From Pseudoxanthomonas sp. X-1 (GTDB lineage: Bacteria > Pseudomonadota > Gammaproteobacteria > Xanthomonadales > Xanthomonadaceae), in NCBI RefSeq assembly GCF_020042665.1, contig NZ_CP083376.1, positions 2,268,001 to 2,332,000 on the forward strand: a stretch of DNA of 64,000 bases, in the 5' to 3' direction. This document shows positions 47,298 to 56,132 of this stretch, piece after piece (the stretch's first letter is position 1; every line of letters begins with the position of its first letter). A program made the translations under genes and the position numbers. The notes under the pieces were generated by a model. The model saw only the letters and a program-made list of their open reading frames with translations. It ran no database searches and had not been told where the DNA came from.

Positions 47298-48305
47298 TCA
47301 GGTTCCCGGATGGCCGGCCGGGCTGTGAACGCGCCTTCCGCGCGGCGATTCGCCCGAGAAGCGCCGGAAGACGCGCCGGAATGCCGCCGGATCGGCATAG
47401 CCGACACGCGCCGCGATGTCGTCGACCCGGAGATCGCTGGTTTCTAGAAGGTGTGTGGCGTAGGAAATGCGCAACCGCTGCACCCATTCGTTCGGGGTCA
47501 TGCCGAGTCCGGCATGCAGGCGCCTGGCGAGCGTGCGTGGAGAAACGGCGGCGACGTCGGCCAACTCCTTCAGCAGGATCTGCCGGTCCAGGTTGTCGAT
47601 GATGAAGCGCTCGACCTTCTCGAACGCCGGATCGGCCACGCGCAGGTGTTCCATCACCATGTAGCGGGACTGCGAGGACCGGCTATCGAGCACCAGATAG
47701 CGGGCGACCCACTGCGCCAAGGTGGGGCCGGCGATGCGCGAGACGACGGCCAGCATCAGGTCGGCGTGCGCGAATGCCGAGCCTGCCGTGAGCACGCCTG
47801 GCGCCTCGACCACCATGCGGTCCGCCGCCAGGGAAACCGCGGGGAAGCGGCGAGCGAAAGCCGCCGCGAGCCACCAGGTCGTCGTCGCCCGCTGCCCGTC
47901 CAAGACGCCCGTTCCGGCCAGCAGGAACGTCGCCGAGCAGGACGCGCAGAGCAGGGCGCCTTGGGCGGCCGCGCGCTCCAGCGCCAGGATTCCACGTTGG
48001 GCCTGGTCTCTGGACAGCAACTGCTCGATCGAGGCCTCGGTGGCGGAGAACCAGCCGGGCACCACCAGCACATCCGACGCGCCCATGCCGCGCAGGTCGA
48101 AGGCGCCATCGACGGCGATGGCGCGTCCCGCCCCCGATCGCACAGGTTGGCCGTCGACGGACACCACGCGTTGGCTCAACCGCCGGGTCGCGTGCGGCAC
48201 ATCGACCAGGCCTCGGCCGGCCAGGCGCGCAGCCGCGCCCACGATGTCGATCCCCACGCCCAATGAACTTTCCGCGACGCCTTCCAGGATGAGATGGGTA
48301 ATCAT
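47298..48305 (-). CDS. GlxA-type AraC-family transcriptional regulator (DJ-1/PfpI plus AraC HTH)
   Basis: This 335-residue regulator has an N-terminal DJ-1/PfpI-like domain (MITHLILEGVAESSLGVGIDIVGAAARLAG; ALLCASCSATFLLAGTGVLDGQRATTTWW with the nucleophile-elbow position, about residues 120-148) and a C-terminal AraC DNA-binding domain (DRQILLKELADVAAVSPRTLARRLHAGLGMTPNEWVQRLRISYATHLLETSDLRVDDIAARVGYADPAAFRRVFRRFSGESP, about 245-325). Members often regulate a divergent gene; here that is the thioesterase, with 73 bp between starts. Start at 48305 is preferred to 48338 because family members begin with the beta strand. Confidence 0.9.
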   Translation of the reverse strand: MITHLILEGVAESSLGVGIDIVGAAARLAGRGLVDVPHATRRLSQRVVSVDGQPVRSGAGRAIAVDGAFDLRGMGASDVLVVPGWFSATEASIEQLLSRDQAQRGILALERAAAQGALLCASCSATFLLAGTGVLDGQRATTTWWLAAAFARRFPAVSLAADRMVVEAPGVLTAGSAFAHADLMLAVVSRIAGPTLAQWVARYLVLDSRSSQSRYMVMEHLRVADPAFEKVERFIIDNLDRQILLKELADVAAVSPRTLARRLHAGLGMTPNEWVQRLRISYATHLLETSDLRVDDIAARVGYADPAAFRRVFRRFSGESPRGRRVHSPAGHPGT

Positions 48306-48311
48306 CCTGGC

Positions 48312-48327
48312 TATTCTGGACCGAATA
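48312..48327. promoter_or_regulatory. Dyad in the AraC-regulator/thioesterase divergent region
   Basis: TATTC and GAATA are inverted around a 6-base centre (TGGACC). Its place between the two divergent starts makes it a candidate operator. Confidence 0.35.
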
Positions 48328-48378
48328 AAGTCAATCATGCCACTTCTAGGTGTGCGGACCGCGCCCTAGGCTGGGTGC

Positions 48379-49182
48379 ATGACGACCTTTGCTGCCAATG
48401 CGCCCATCGCCCGGATCCACGAGGCCTGCGCGCCCGGCGTGCAGCTGGAGCTGGACGCTTCGTGGTGGGGATTCGGCGGCCTCCATGGGGGACTGGCACT
48501 GAGCCTGTTGACCGCCGCGATGTGCAAGCAACTCCCCGGGCTGGTCATGCAGCAGGTGTCGGCGCAGTACCGGCGTGCCCTGCGCAAGCCCTTCACCTTG
48601 GACGTGTCGGCCTCTACCGCCGGCAGGACGGTGTCTTGGCTGGACGCGCGCGCGGTCGAGGACGGGCGCGTGGCCCTCTCGGCCAGCGCGCTGTTCACCA
48701 ATCCAGGCCAGGAGAGCGGACCTGTCATCTCGCCACCCAGACCCGCCGCGCCGCCGCCATCGCAGTGCCCGGTGTTCACGATTCCCACGGAATTCGTGCC
48801 GTTCGCCCACCGGACCGAGATCCGGCCCGTGGGAAAGGTGCGTCCCTTCAGCGGTGCCGCCGAGCCCGAACTCATCGCCTGGCTGCGCCTGGTCGAGGAC
48901 GACCTGCCGCCCGATAGCGCCCGGCTGATCGTGCTGATGGATGCACTCGCGCCGTCCTACTCGGCGGTGCTCCACACGCCCGTGGCGCTACCCACCGTCA
49001 CATTCACGGTCACGCCGGGCAGCGGCCTGGCCCAGGCAAGTTCGCCCTGGGTACTGCTGCGCGCGCGCACCGACAGCCGCCGGCGGGATGGCTGGCTGCT
49101 GGAACGCCTGGATGCATGGACGCCGGAAGGGGCGCATCTGGGATCGGCCGAGCAGATGCGCGTGGCCGTATCGCGGGACTGA
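48379..49182 (+). CDS. Acyl-CoA thioesterase-like hotdog protein
   Basis: A 267-residue double-hotdog protein. WWGFGGLHGGLALSLLTAAMCKQLPG (about residues 29-54) has the GGxxGG substrate-binding turn of TesB-like thioesterases. VSAQYRRALRKPFTLDVSASTAGRTVSWLDARAVEDGRVALSASALF (about 61-107) is the strand array of the first hotdog, and the second follows (PSYSAVLHTPVALPTVTFTVTPG, about 191-214). Such proteins hydrolyse or bind acyl-CoA. It is divergent from the GlxA-type regulator. Substrate not inferable. Confidence 0.75.
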   Translation: MTTFAANAPIARIHEACAPGVQLELDASWWGFGGLHGGLALSLLTAAMCKQLPGLVMQQVSAQYRRALRKPFTLDVSASTAGRTVSWLDARAVEDGRVALSASALFTNPGQESGPVISPPRPAAPPPSQCPVFTIPTEFVPFAHRTEIRPVGKVRPFSGAAEPELIAWLRLVEDDLPPDSARLIVLMDALAPSYSAVLHTPVALPTVTFTVTPGSGLAQASSPWVLLRARTDSRRRDGWLLERLDAWTPEGAHLGSAEQMRVAVSRD

Positions 49183-49250
49183 GGGCGCGCGGAATCCACG
49201 GCAGGCCATCGGCATCCGCTCCGCACGCATGGCCCGGCCTTGGAATACCG

Positions 49251-49601
49251 TCACCCTTTGGACGACAGAAGATCGATCAGTTGCTTCACCCGATAGGGCT
49301 TGGGAAGGAAGCTGATGCGCTTGGGCAGCGGCGGGAAATGCGAGAGCGGGTGGCCCGACGTCAGGATGACGCGAACGGCGGGATGGCGTTCCGCCACCTC
49401 GCGCGCGACATCGATACCGGAGGCGCTGCCTGGCATGGCGATGTCCGAGATCACGATGTCGAACGGGGGCTCCCGGCGGAGAATCTCGATCGCCTTCTCT
49501 CCCGTCTGCGCTTCGGTGACGGCCATGCCATGGAGATCCAGGGCTTCCGACACCATCGCCAGCAGATCGGCCTCGTCTTCGACCAGGAGAATCCTAGTCA
49601 C
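49251..49601 (-). CDS. Single-domain response regulator (receiver only)
   Basis: The 116-residue CheY-like receiver starts with GTG at 49601 (VTRILLVEDEADLL). It has the acidic pocket ED (about 8-9), phospho-acceptor Asp53 (DIVISDIAMPG) and Lys101 (FLPKPY). There is no output domain. The start overlaps the kinase stop by 8 bases, so the two are a cognate pair. It may act as a phosphate sink or by protein contact. Confidence 0.93.
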   Translation of the reverse strand: MTRILLVEDEADLLAMVSEALDLHGMAVTEAQTGEKAIEILRREPPFDIVISDIAMPGSASGIDVAREVAERHPAVRVILTSGHPLSHFPPLPKRISFLPKPYRVKQLIDLLSSKG

Positions 49602-50760
49602 GGTGTTCCGCTCTCATCGGCAGGCAGATGAGCACGGAAGTCCCTTGACCGGGGGTGCTCTTGAGTGATGCCTGCCCACCCGACTGCTTTGCGAAACCGA
49701 AGATCTGGCTCAGTCCGAGACCGCTGCCCTTGCCGACCCCTTTGGTGGTGAAGAAGGGCTCGAAGACCCGTTCCTGGATCTCCAGGGGAATGCCCGGCCC
49801 GTTATCGGCGATACACACGCACACCATTTCCTTCGCCGGCGCGTGGGGATCTGTCGCATCCAGGACATGCTGCAGGGACGTGGTGATGGAGATGTCGCCA
49901 CCCTCAGGCATGGCGTCGCGGCTGTTGACCACCGCATTCAGGACCGCCGCCTCGAACTGCGGTTTGTCCACCTCGACCTCGGGCAGGTCCGCGGCGAGGT
50001 CGAAGTTCAGGCGGATGTTATCCGAGCAGCTCCGGCGAATGAGATCCTGGATATCCCGGATGGACTGATTGACGTCCAGGCGCTGGGGAACGAGGTTCTG
50101 GCCCCGTCCGAAGGTGAGCAGCTGCCGGGTCAGCAGCGCTCCCCGCTCCGCGGCCCGCAGCGCCGCTTCCACGTTGCGGGTCGCGCGCGGGTCGTCCGTG
50201 ACGCGGATGGCGATGAGATCCAGTGCATTGATGACCACCGCCAGCAGGTTGTTGAAGTCGTGGGCCAAGCCCAACGTCAGTCTGCCGACCGCCTCCAGCT
50301 TCTGGGCCTGCAGCAGAGATGTCTGCGCGTCCTCCAGGCGGCGCTGCGATTCGAAGCGCTCGGTGATATCGCGCGTGACCTTGGCGTAGCCGATGAGCTC
50401 GCCCTCGGCCCAGATCGGATCAATGACCACGCTGGCGAAGAAACGGCTGCCGTCCTTGCGGATACGCCAGCCCTCGGCGGAAAAACGTCCTTGCTCGCGT
50501 GCGATGTTCAAGCTCCGCTGGGGCGCGCCTGCCGCCACGTCTTCGGGCGTGTAGAACCTCGAGAAATGCGAGCCGACGATCTCGTCCCGGCTGTATCCCT
50601 TGATGCGCTCTCCGCCCTGGTTCCAGGTCTTGACCCGCCCGTCGGGATCCAGCAGGTAGATGGCGTAGTCCGTTACACCGTTCAGCAGAAGCCGGAACTG
50701 CTGCGCCTCATCCAGGAGATCGTTGCCCTTGTCGTGATCCGCCTGTTCCGTAACGTGCAT
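49594..50760 (-). CDS. PAS-domain sensor histidine kinase
   Basis: This 388-residue cytosolic kinase has no membrane segment. An N-terminal PAS domain (FRLLLNGVTDYAIYLLDPDGRVKTWNQGGERIKGYSRDEIVGSHFSRFYTPEDV, about 22-75, with PAC ITERFESQRRLEDA) precedes a HisKA-type box with His167 (GLAHDFNNLLAVV) and the HATPase_c domain (NAVVNSRDAMPEGG N-box, ADNGPGIP, TTKGVGKGSGLGLSQIFGFAKQSGG). The HDFNN form is that of PAS/FixL-like kinases paired with receiver-only partners. The ATG at 50760 has a GGAGGTG site upstream. Confidence 0.93.
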   Translation of the reverse strand: MHVTEQADHDKGNDLLDEAQQFRLLLNGVTDYAIYLLDPDGRVKTWNQGGERIKGYSRDEIVGSHFSRFYTPEDVAAGAPQRSLNIAREQGRFSAEGWRIRKDGSRFFASVVIDPIWAEGELIGYAKVTRDITERFESQRRLEDAQTSLLQAQKLEAVGRLTLGLAHDFNNLLAVVINALDLIAIRVTDDPRATRNVEAALRAAERGALLTRQLLTFGRGQNLVPQRLDVNQSIRDIQDLIRRSCSDNIRLNFDLAADLPEVEVDKPQFEAAVLNAVVNSRDAMPEGGDISITTSLQHVLDATDPHAPAKEMVCVCIADNGPGIPLEIQERVFEPFFTTKGVGKGSGLGLSQIFGFAKQSGGQASLKSTPGQGTSVLICLPMRAEHRD

Positions 50761-51262
50761 GACACCTCCCCACAGCGGCCGAAAACCTAATGGACAAGAT
50801 GTCAAGAATTTGTTTGTTCGAGATGAAGTTACAGCGGAGCAAGTGACCTCCCACTTTCCCACCGAAAGGCCGCAAGGGCAGGGGATCGCGAGGATTCCAG
50901 GCGCGGAACGAGCTTCGCCCATATGACTTCGAAAGCATGGCAGGCCGGGCCGGCTGGTCTAGCGGCCGGACTTGGCCCATCCGCAAGGCGGCACAGGCCA
51001 TCCGCTGATGGCGCTCCCGTTCGCGGTCGCTTCAAGCTCCTCGCTGGCGAGCGGGACGGTCATGGCGCTACGCTGGCCAGGCACTGGGACATCGACCCAC
51101 AACTGGCGAGGCCGCTCAAGGTGAGCTATGACCTGCTTACACTCGACCTCGACGATCGCACTGGGCCGGCAAAGGTCACCGCTGGGTTGACGCCCATCGG
51201 CGTTCGTTGTGCCATGTCATCGGATCGACGCGGGCGCCTCACCAAAGTTTGAGAGGTCTCTC
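50761..51262. other. 502-bp region without a recognised gene
   Basis: Between the divergent kinase and PrpD-family genes. One open frame (50923-51252, plus, 109 codons) has residues such as LARHWDIDPQLARPLKVSYDLLTLDLDDRTGPAKVTAGLTPIGV that look mildly protein-like, but it has no ribosome-binding site, a low-complexity start and no known domain. It may be a decayed gene fragment. No promoter, repeat or RNA was recognised. Confidence 0.35.
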
Positions 51263-52726
51263 ATGCCGGTAGATCGCCGCACCCTCGTCAAATCCGCTGC
51301 CCTGACCCTTGGCGCCGCCGTCTACGGCCCGTCGGTGGCGGGCCAGCAGGCCAGCATCGCCGACCGGCCCGCTGCGTCCGCGCCGCCCCCGGTGACGCGG
51401 ATCCTGGCGGAATGGATCCTGGGTTCGTCCTACGAAAGCCTGCCGGAGAATGTCCGCCGCGAAGGCGTGCGCAGTTTTCTCAACTGGGTGGGCGTGGCGA
51501 TCGGCGGTTCGCAGCATGAGACCGTGGGGATCGCCGTCTCGGCCCTGCAGCCGTTCTCGGGGCCGCCGCAGGCCGGCCTGTTCGGTCGCGCCGAGCGGTT
51601 CGACATCATGAACGCAGCCTTCCTCAACGGTGTCGCGAGCCACATCTTCGACTTCGACGATACCCACCTGAAGACCGTCATCCATCCTGCCGCGCCGGTC
51701 GCCTCGGCGATCCTCGCCTATGCCGCAATGAAGCCTGTCAGCGGTCGAGACTTCCTCGATGCGCTGGTGGTGGGGATCGAAACCGAGTGCCGGATCGGCA
51801 ATGCCGTCTACCCGGACCACTACGATGCCGGCTGGCACATCACGGGCACCTGCGGACCATTTGGCGCTGCCGCGGCCGCGGGCAAGCTGATGGGTCTTTC
51901 CCAACAGCAGATGGTGTACGCGCTTGGACTGGCCGCTTCGCAGCCGGTAGGCCTGCGCGAGTCCTTCGGCTCGATGAACAAGAGCTTCAACCCGGGCCGG
52001 GCGGCCTCCAACGGCCTGTTCGCAGCGATCCTGGCGGCGAAGAGCTATACCTCGTCGGAGCAGATGATCGAGGCCAAGCGCGGCTGGGCCAACACGATCT
52101 CCACCAAGCAGGACTGGTCGCAGATCGTCGACGGCCTGGGCAACCGCTACGAGTCGCTGCTCAACACCTACAAGCCCTTCGCCTGTGGCATCGTCATGCA
52201 TCCCACGATCGATGCCGCCATCCAGATCCGCGACGAGGACCATGTCAGGCCAGAGGACATCAGACGCGTGGACCTCAAGGTCCATCCCCTGGTGCTGGAA
52301 CTGACCGGCAAGACCGCGCCGAAGACGGGGCTGGAGGGCAAGTTCAGCATCTACCACGCCGCCGCCGTCGCCCTGGTGGAAGGGGCGGGCGGCGAGAAGC
52401 AGTTCAGCGACCGGGCGGTGGACGACCCGCGTGTGGTGGCGCTGCGACAGAAGGTCGTGCCAGTGGTGACGCCGGGCATCGAGGCTGCGCAGGTCGACAT
52501 GACCGTGACGCTGAAGGACGGTCGCAGCTTCCACCGCTTCATCGAGCACGCCATCGGAAGCATCGAGAAGCCGATGTCAGACGCGCAGCTGCAGGCCAAG
52601 TTCGCCGATCTCGCCACCGGCGTGCTGCCCAGGTCGCAGGCCGATCAAGTGATGCAGCTGTGCCGGTCGCTGCCCGAACTGAAGGATGCGGGAGACGTGC
52701 TGCGGGCGGGTGCGCGGAAGGGCTGA
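51263..52726 (+). CDS. MmgE/PrpD-family protein with a Tat signal peptide
   Basis: The 487-residue protein begins MPVDRRTLVKSAALTLGAAVYGPSVAGQQA: a twin-arginine (DRRTLVK) signal with a hydrophobic stretch and an AxA-like cut site. The mature part is a complete MmgE/PrpD fold (FLNWVGVAIGGSQHETVGIAV, FLNGVASHIFDFDDTHLKTVIHPAAPVASAILA about 112-145, GWHITGTCGPFGAAAAAGKLMGLS, GIVMHPTIDAAIQI), the family of 2-methylcitrate dehydratase, cis-aconitate decarboxylase and related lyases. Most members are cytosolic, so export is unusual. Its substrate is unknown. The start at 51263 is the only one giving the signal peptide. Confidence 0.85.
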   Translation: MPVDRRTLVKSAALTLGAAVYGPSVAGQQASIADRPAASAPPPVTRILAEWILGSSYESLPENVRREGVRSFLNWVGVAIGGSQHETVGIAVSALQPFSGPPQAGLFGRAERFDIMNAAFLNGVASHIFDFDDTHLKTVIHPAAPVASAILAYAAMKPVSGRDFLDALVVGIETECRIGNAVYPDHYDAGWHITGTCGPFGAAAAAGKLMGLSQQQMVYALGLAASQPVGLRESFGSMNKSFNPGRAASNGLFAAILAAKSYTSSEQMIEAKRGWANTISTKQDWSQIVDGLGNRYESLLNTYKPFACGIVMHPTIDAAIQIRDEDHVRPEDIRRVDLKVHPLVLELTGKTAPKTGLEGKFSIYHAAAVALVEGAGGEKQFSDRAVDDPRVVALRQKVVPVVTPGIEAAQVDMTVTLKDGRSFHRFIEHAIGSIEKPMSDAQLQAKFADLATGVLPRSQADQVMQLCRSLPELKDAGDVLRAGARKG

Positions 52727-52872
52727 GTTGAACAGGATCGCGAAATCGCGAAGTGGCCGCCTAGGTTGAGGACCGGCTCAATGCCCCCGCGCCGTAGAGC
52801 TGGAACGCGCTGAAGACGGCCTCGCGTGGTGCCTTCTTCTTGCTTGGGTGGGAGCGTCAGGCGCTTGCGCGG

Positions 52873-53310
52873 TCATTCACCATGTTTCAGGTGGAGCAGC
52901 GGGTAGGGCCTGCCTTGCCCGTCGAGCGGCGAACGGCCGGTGGCGGTGAATCCCATTTTCTTGTAGAAGCCCACGGCTTGGCCGTTCTGTTCGTTGACGT
53001 CTGTCGTCATGTGGGGATGAAGCGCCAGGCCGTGGCGTACCAGCGCGGCGCCGACTCCCGTTCCCCGACACTCGGGATCGACGAACAGCGCCTCCATGTG
53101 GCCATCGTCGATCAGCATGAAGGCCAGCGGATGGTCATCGGCATCGACGGCAAGCCAAAGCGGCGCTTGCGGTAGAAAGCCGCATACCAGCTCCTCGATG
53201 GCCAGGCGATCCTCCGGCGAAAGAAAGTCATGTGTCGCATCGACAGCGCCACGCCAGATCTCGACCACGCGATCGCCGTCGTCCGTACGCGAACGTCTGA
53301 TCGTCACCAC
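52873..53310 (-). CDS. GNAT acetyltransferase, YjaB-like
   Basis: The protein aligns end to end with E. coli YjaB by memory: TIRRSRTDDGDRVVEIWRGAVDATHDFLSPEDR, APLWLAVDADDHPLAFMLIDDGHMEALFVDPECRGTGVGAALVRHGL (acetyl-CoA loop, about residues 65-95) and NEQNGQAVGFYKKMGFTATGRSPLDGQGRPYPLLHL. I used the GTG at 53310 with a GAGTGAGG site, which gives the usual 145 residues. An in-frame TTG at 53376 has a stronger GGAGGAG site and lies just below a TATACT -10-like box (53390-53395, minus), so a 22-residue extension is possible. Substrate not known. Confidence 0.88.
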   Translation of the reverse strand: MVTIRRSRTDDGDRVVEIWRGAVDATHDFLSPEDRLAIEELVCGFLPQAPLWLAVDADDHPLAFMLIDDGHMEALFVDPECRGTGVGAALVRHGLALHPHMTTDVNEQNGQAVGFYKKMGFTATGRSPLDGQGRPYPLLHLKHGE

Positions 53311-53389
53311 TGCAACCTCACTCTGTTCTTCAATGACCGAGCACTGCCGTACCGAAGCGTCAGGCCGATCCTCCAACGCGTCTCCTCCC

Positions 53390-53395
53390 AGTATA
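53390..53395 (-). promoter_or_regulatory. Candidate -10 box (TATACT) for the YjaB-like gene
   Basis: TATACT on the minus strand, followed by GGGAGGAG. It lies 80 bases upstream of the chosen GTG start. A CTGACC element upstream has only a 15-base spacing. Confidence 0.35.
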
Positions 53396-53738
53396 AGGCG
53401 GCGGACCTGAGGTCAGTCTTTCGCGCCTGTGGCGCGGAACGCGAGACCCGGCATCCGGCTGGACTTCTCCGCCGACGGCGGGCGGGATGCGCCACCGACT
53501 GGACAACAGCACCAGCACGTCGTCCGCCAGGTTGCAGGGGGCAACTCGCCAGACCTTTTGCGAGCCGCGGTGAGCGTTCCGACAGCGGCCACCGCACGGG
53601 CTTCAGTGCCAACGCCAAGATCCCGCGGCCGGAGCAGTAGGCCAGCCAGCGGGGGAAACGCGGCAGGATGCTTCCGGCTTGCGGCAAGCTGGAGCTCCGC
53701 TCGATGTTGCCCGCCCGAGGAAGTCCCGCCGACCTTCG
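53396..53738. other. Gene-free gap between the YjaB-like gene and dabA
   Basis: Two mutually overlapping open frames on each strand (for example minus 53304-53687) are rich in Arg, Pro and Ser, have no ribosome-binding sites and show no family. Nothing else was recognised. Confidence 0.4.
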
Positions 53739-56132
53739 CTATTGAAACGCCTCCCAGCGCAGGCCGCCGGCATAGCGCCGCGCCATTCGGCCGGCGTCGT
53801 CCAAGGCGAACAGATGCAGCCAGCGATTGTCGAACAGCGCGCGGACCTGCGGGCGACGTTCGAGGACGCCGGCGATCGCCTCCGGCGGCGCCTCGATCAG
53901 GACGGACAGGCGCAGCGGTTCGTGGATCAGCCGTTCGCCGTCGTGCACCGACTGCCAGGGCAGGCCGCCGCGCAGCAGGCCGCCGTTGCCCTCGACCACG
54001 CCGATGCCGCCGGTCACGTTGTGCAGCAGCTTGTTGCCCGCGCCGAAGACCTCGGGCGCGACGGTCGATCCGTAGTACTGCAGGCTGATCCAGCTGGCGA
54101 CGACCACCGGCGCGGTCAGGATCAGCTCCAGCACGCCGAAGCCGTCGTCGCGCCGCCAGTCGTAGTCGTGGAGAAAGGTCCGTCCGGCCAGGTCGCGTCC
54201 CGCGGTGCGGGTCCGCGGCGCCGCGATGAAGGCCTGGCAGCCTGCCAGCCCCCACTCGGGGCGAAGCTCGGCCCAGTCGCGGGCGCGACGGGCGATGTCC
54301 TCACTGCGATGGGCGCGTGGCAGGCGCAGGGCCCGCTCGCTCCGCGCCAGCACGCCCGCCGATTGCAGCCAACGCTCCGCCTGCTCGACCTCGGCTGCGT
54401 GGTCGGGCGAGGGCGGGTCGGCGGGGTAGAGCCTGACCGCGTCGGTGGTGGTGTCGTGCAGCGCCGCCAGGAACACGGTGTCGGCGGGAATCGCGATGCC
54501 GCGCTCGGCAAGACCGGTCCGCACCTCGCCATCGTTGAGCAGGCCGACCAGCAGCCGCGCGTTCACCTCGCCCGGGTAGCCGCCGCAGGCGCCGCAGTGC
54601 AGCGCGCCGGCATGCGGGTTGTTGACCACCTTGGCGCCATGGCCTGCGAGCACCACCAGCCTAGCGAAGCCGGTGGTGAGCGACATCGCCCCGAGGACGC
54701 GCGCGGCCAGCGCCAGCCGCGTCTCGAGGTCGAGCGGATCGACCGGACGCGGCGCGGGATCGGCCGGCGTGCGACGCCGCGTCAGCCCCAGCCCGTCGCG
54801 CAGAAGCTTGGCGGCGTAGACCGGGCCCGTGGCCTCGACGAAGGCGAACGAGGAGATCGCGGCCAGCTTGAAGCGCCCCCAGGCGCGCTTCGCACGGGCC
54901 GCGATGCGTGCGCGCAGGTCCAGCGCGGTCACCGAGGGCGTCGCCTCTCCCGAGCGCGTGAAAAGCGCCGGCGCCAGCAGCACGGGAAGGCGTGCCTCGA
55001 CCACGTCCGAGGCGAAACGCCGATGACCGAGGCCCAGCCCGAAAAATCCCGCGAAGCCCAGCGTCTGGATTCCCGGATCGAGGCTTTCCAGGGCGCGCCG
55101 GAACACTTCGGAGCGCACGTCGATGCAGAAGGCCATCTGCAGCGTCGGACGGGTGGGCGCGACCTGGGCCGGAGAGCCTCCGGCAAGCACGGCGTCGAGC
55201 CGCCGCTGCGCCGCATGTTCCGCAGCCTCCTGGAGCAGGCCGTCGACGATGTCTTCCGACGTCGCGGCGATCGGCGCGGCGTGGGCTGCGATCGCCGCCT
55301 TCCAACGCGGTGCGAACGCGGAACCGAACCTGTGCAGCAACGCCGCCTCCCAGGTCATGCCGATGGCGAGCAGGCCGATGACGCAGGTATCGGTGCCACC
55401 GCCCAACTCCGCCTGCCAGAGCCGGTACCGGGCGAGCTGACTCCAGCCGCCGAGCGTCACCAGCAACCGGTGGAAGTAGCCGTCCAGCGCGTCCCGGGAA
55501 AGCCCCAGGTGGGCGACGCACGCGACGATCGCCTCCTCGGCGTCCGCCGGTGCATCCGCCACCCGCTGCGCGAAACCGGACAGGCCGGCGATGTCCGGCG
55601 TCAGATCGTGGGTTGCCACGATCCGCCACGCGGCGTAGGCGCTGTCCGCCGATGCGCTGGCCCAGAGCGCCTGGCCCTGGTCGAAGTAACTCGACGCCCA
55701 ATGGCCGATGCGCTGGCTCACGATGCCCGGCCAGTCGATCGCGGTGGCATCGCAAGCCAGTTCGGCGACGGTCGGGATCGCCCGCGGGGCAGGGCGTGCG
55801 GTCTGGACCGCCTGCCTGAGCGCGGACAGGCTCGCCGGCCGTAACGCCGCAGGGGCGCGCTGGAACGCGGCCTGCAGGTCCTCCTCGGCGATCTCGCCGG
55901 CACGCAGCCGCTCCGCGTACCAGCTCCGCGGCATCGTCAGCGCGATGCCGGCCACGCGGCGCAGGCGCGCCGCCGCCGTCGCCAGCGGCTCGCCGGTCTG
56001 GCCCAGGAAAGGATTGACCGCCACGCTCGAGGCCAGCGGCCAGAGCGGGGGAACGGCGCGTACCGCGCGCTGGGCCGCCTCGAGAATCGCGTCACGGGAC
56101 AGCGGTGGCGATGGTGGGCTGGTCATCGGCAT
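53739..56132 (-). CDS. dabA: Inorganic carbon transport protein DabA (DUF2309)
   Basis: DabA is the zinc-bearing, carbonic-anhydrase-like subunit of the DAB inorganic carbon pump. The 797-residue protein has the conserved zinc-site pattern: C336 and D338 (FCIDVRSE), H498 ([15 protein letters not shown]) and C513 (LHCGACGG). The 15-residue H-to-C spacing equals that of characterised Dab[49 protein letters not shown] near the C-terminus is typical of DUF2309. It overlaps dabB by 41 bases, so the pair is one transcription unit. It supplies bicarbonate to the cytoplasm together with DabB. Confidence 0.95.
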   Translation of the reverse strand: MPMTSPPSPPLSRDAILEAAQRAVRAVPPLWPLASSVAVNPFLGQTGEPLATAAARLRRVAGIALTMPRSWYAERLRAGEIAEEDLQAAFQRAPAALRPASLSALRQAVQTARPAPRAIPTVAELACDATAIDWPGIVSQRIGHWASSYFDQGQALWASASADSAYAAWRIVATHDLTPDIAGLSGFAQRVADAPADAEEAIVACVAHLGLSRDALDGYFHRLLVTLGGWSQLARYRLWQAELGGGTDTCVIGLLAIGMTWEAALLHRFGSAFAPRWKAAIAAHAAPIAATSEDIVDGLLQEAAEHAAQRRLDAVLAGGSPAQVAPTRPTLQMAFCIDVRSEVFRRALESLDPGIQTLGFAGFFGLGLGHRRFASDVVEARLPVLLAPALFTRSGEATPSVTALDLRARIAARAKRAWGRFKLAAISSFAFVEATGPVYAAKLLRDGLGLTRRRTPADPAPRPVDPLDLETRLALAARVLGAMSLTTGFARLVVLAGHGAKVVNNPHAGALHCGACGGYPGEVNARLLVGLLNDGEVRTGLAERGIAIPADTVFLAALHDTTTDAVRLYPADPPSPDHAAEVEQAERWLQSAGVLARSERALRLPRAHRSEDIARRARDWAELRPEWGLAGCQAFIAAPRTRTAGRDLAGRTFLHDYDWRRDDGFGVLELILTAPVVVASWISLQYYGSTVAPEVFGAGNKLLHNVTGGIGVVEGNGGLLRGGLPWQSVHDGERLIHEPLRLSVLIEAPPEAIAGVLERRPQVRALFDNRWLHLFALDDAGRMARRYAGGLRWEAFQ

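Noticed and set aside
49251..50760. Hybrid kinase interpretation of the kinase and receiver
   Set aside because: The kinase ends in its own TAG; the receiver begins at an overlapping GTG in another frame.
53304..53687. Minus-strand open frame of 127 codons between dabA and the YjaB-like gene
   Set aside because: Arg/Ser/Pro-rich, overlaps another frame and the real acetyltransferase start, with no ribosome-binding site or family.
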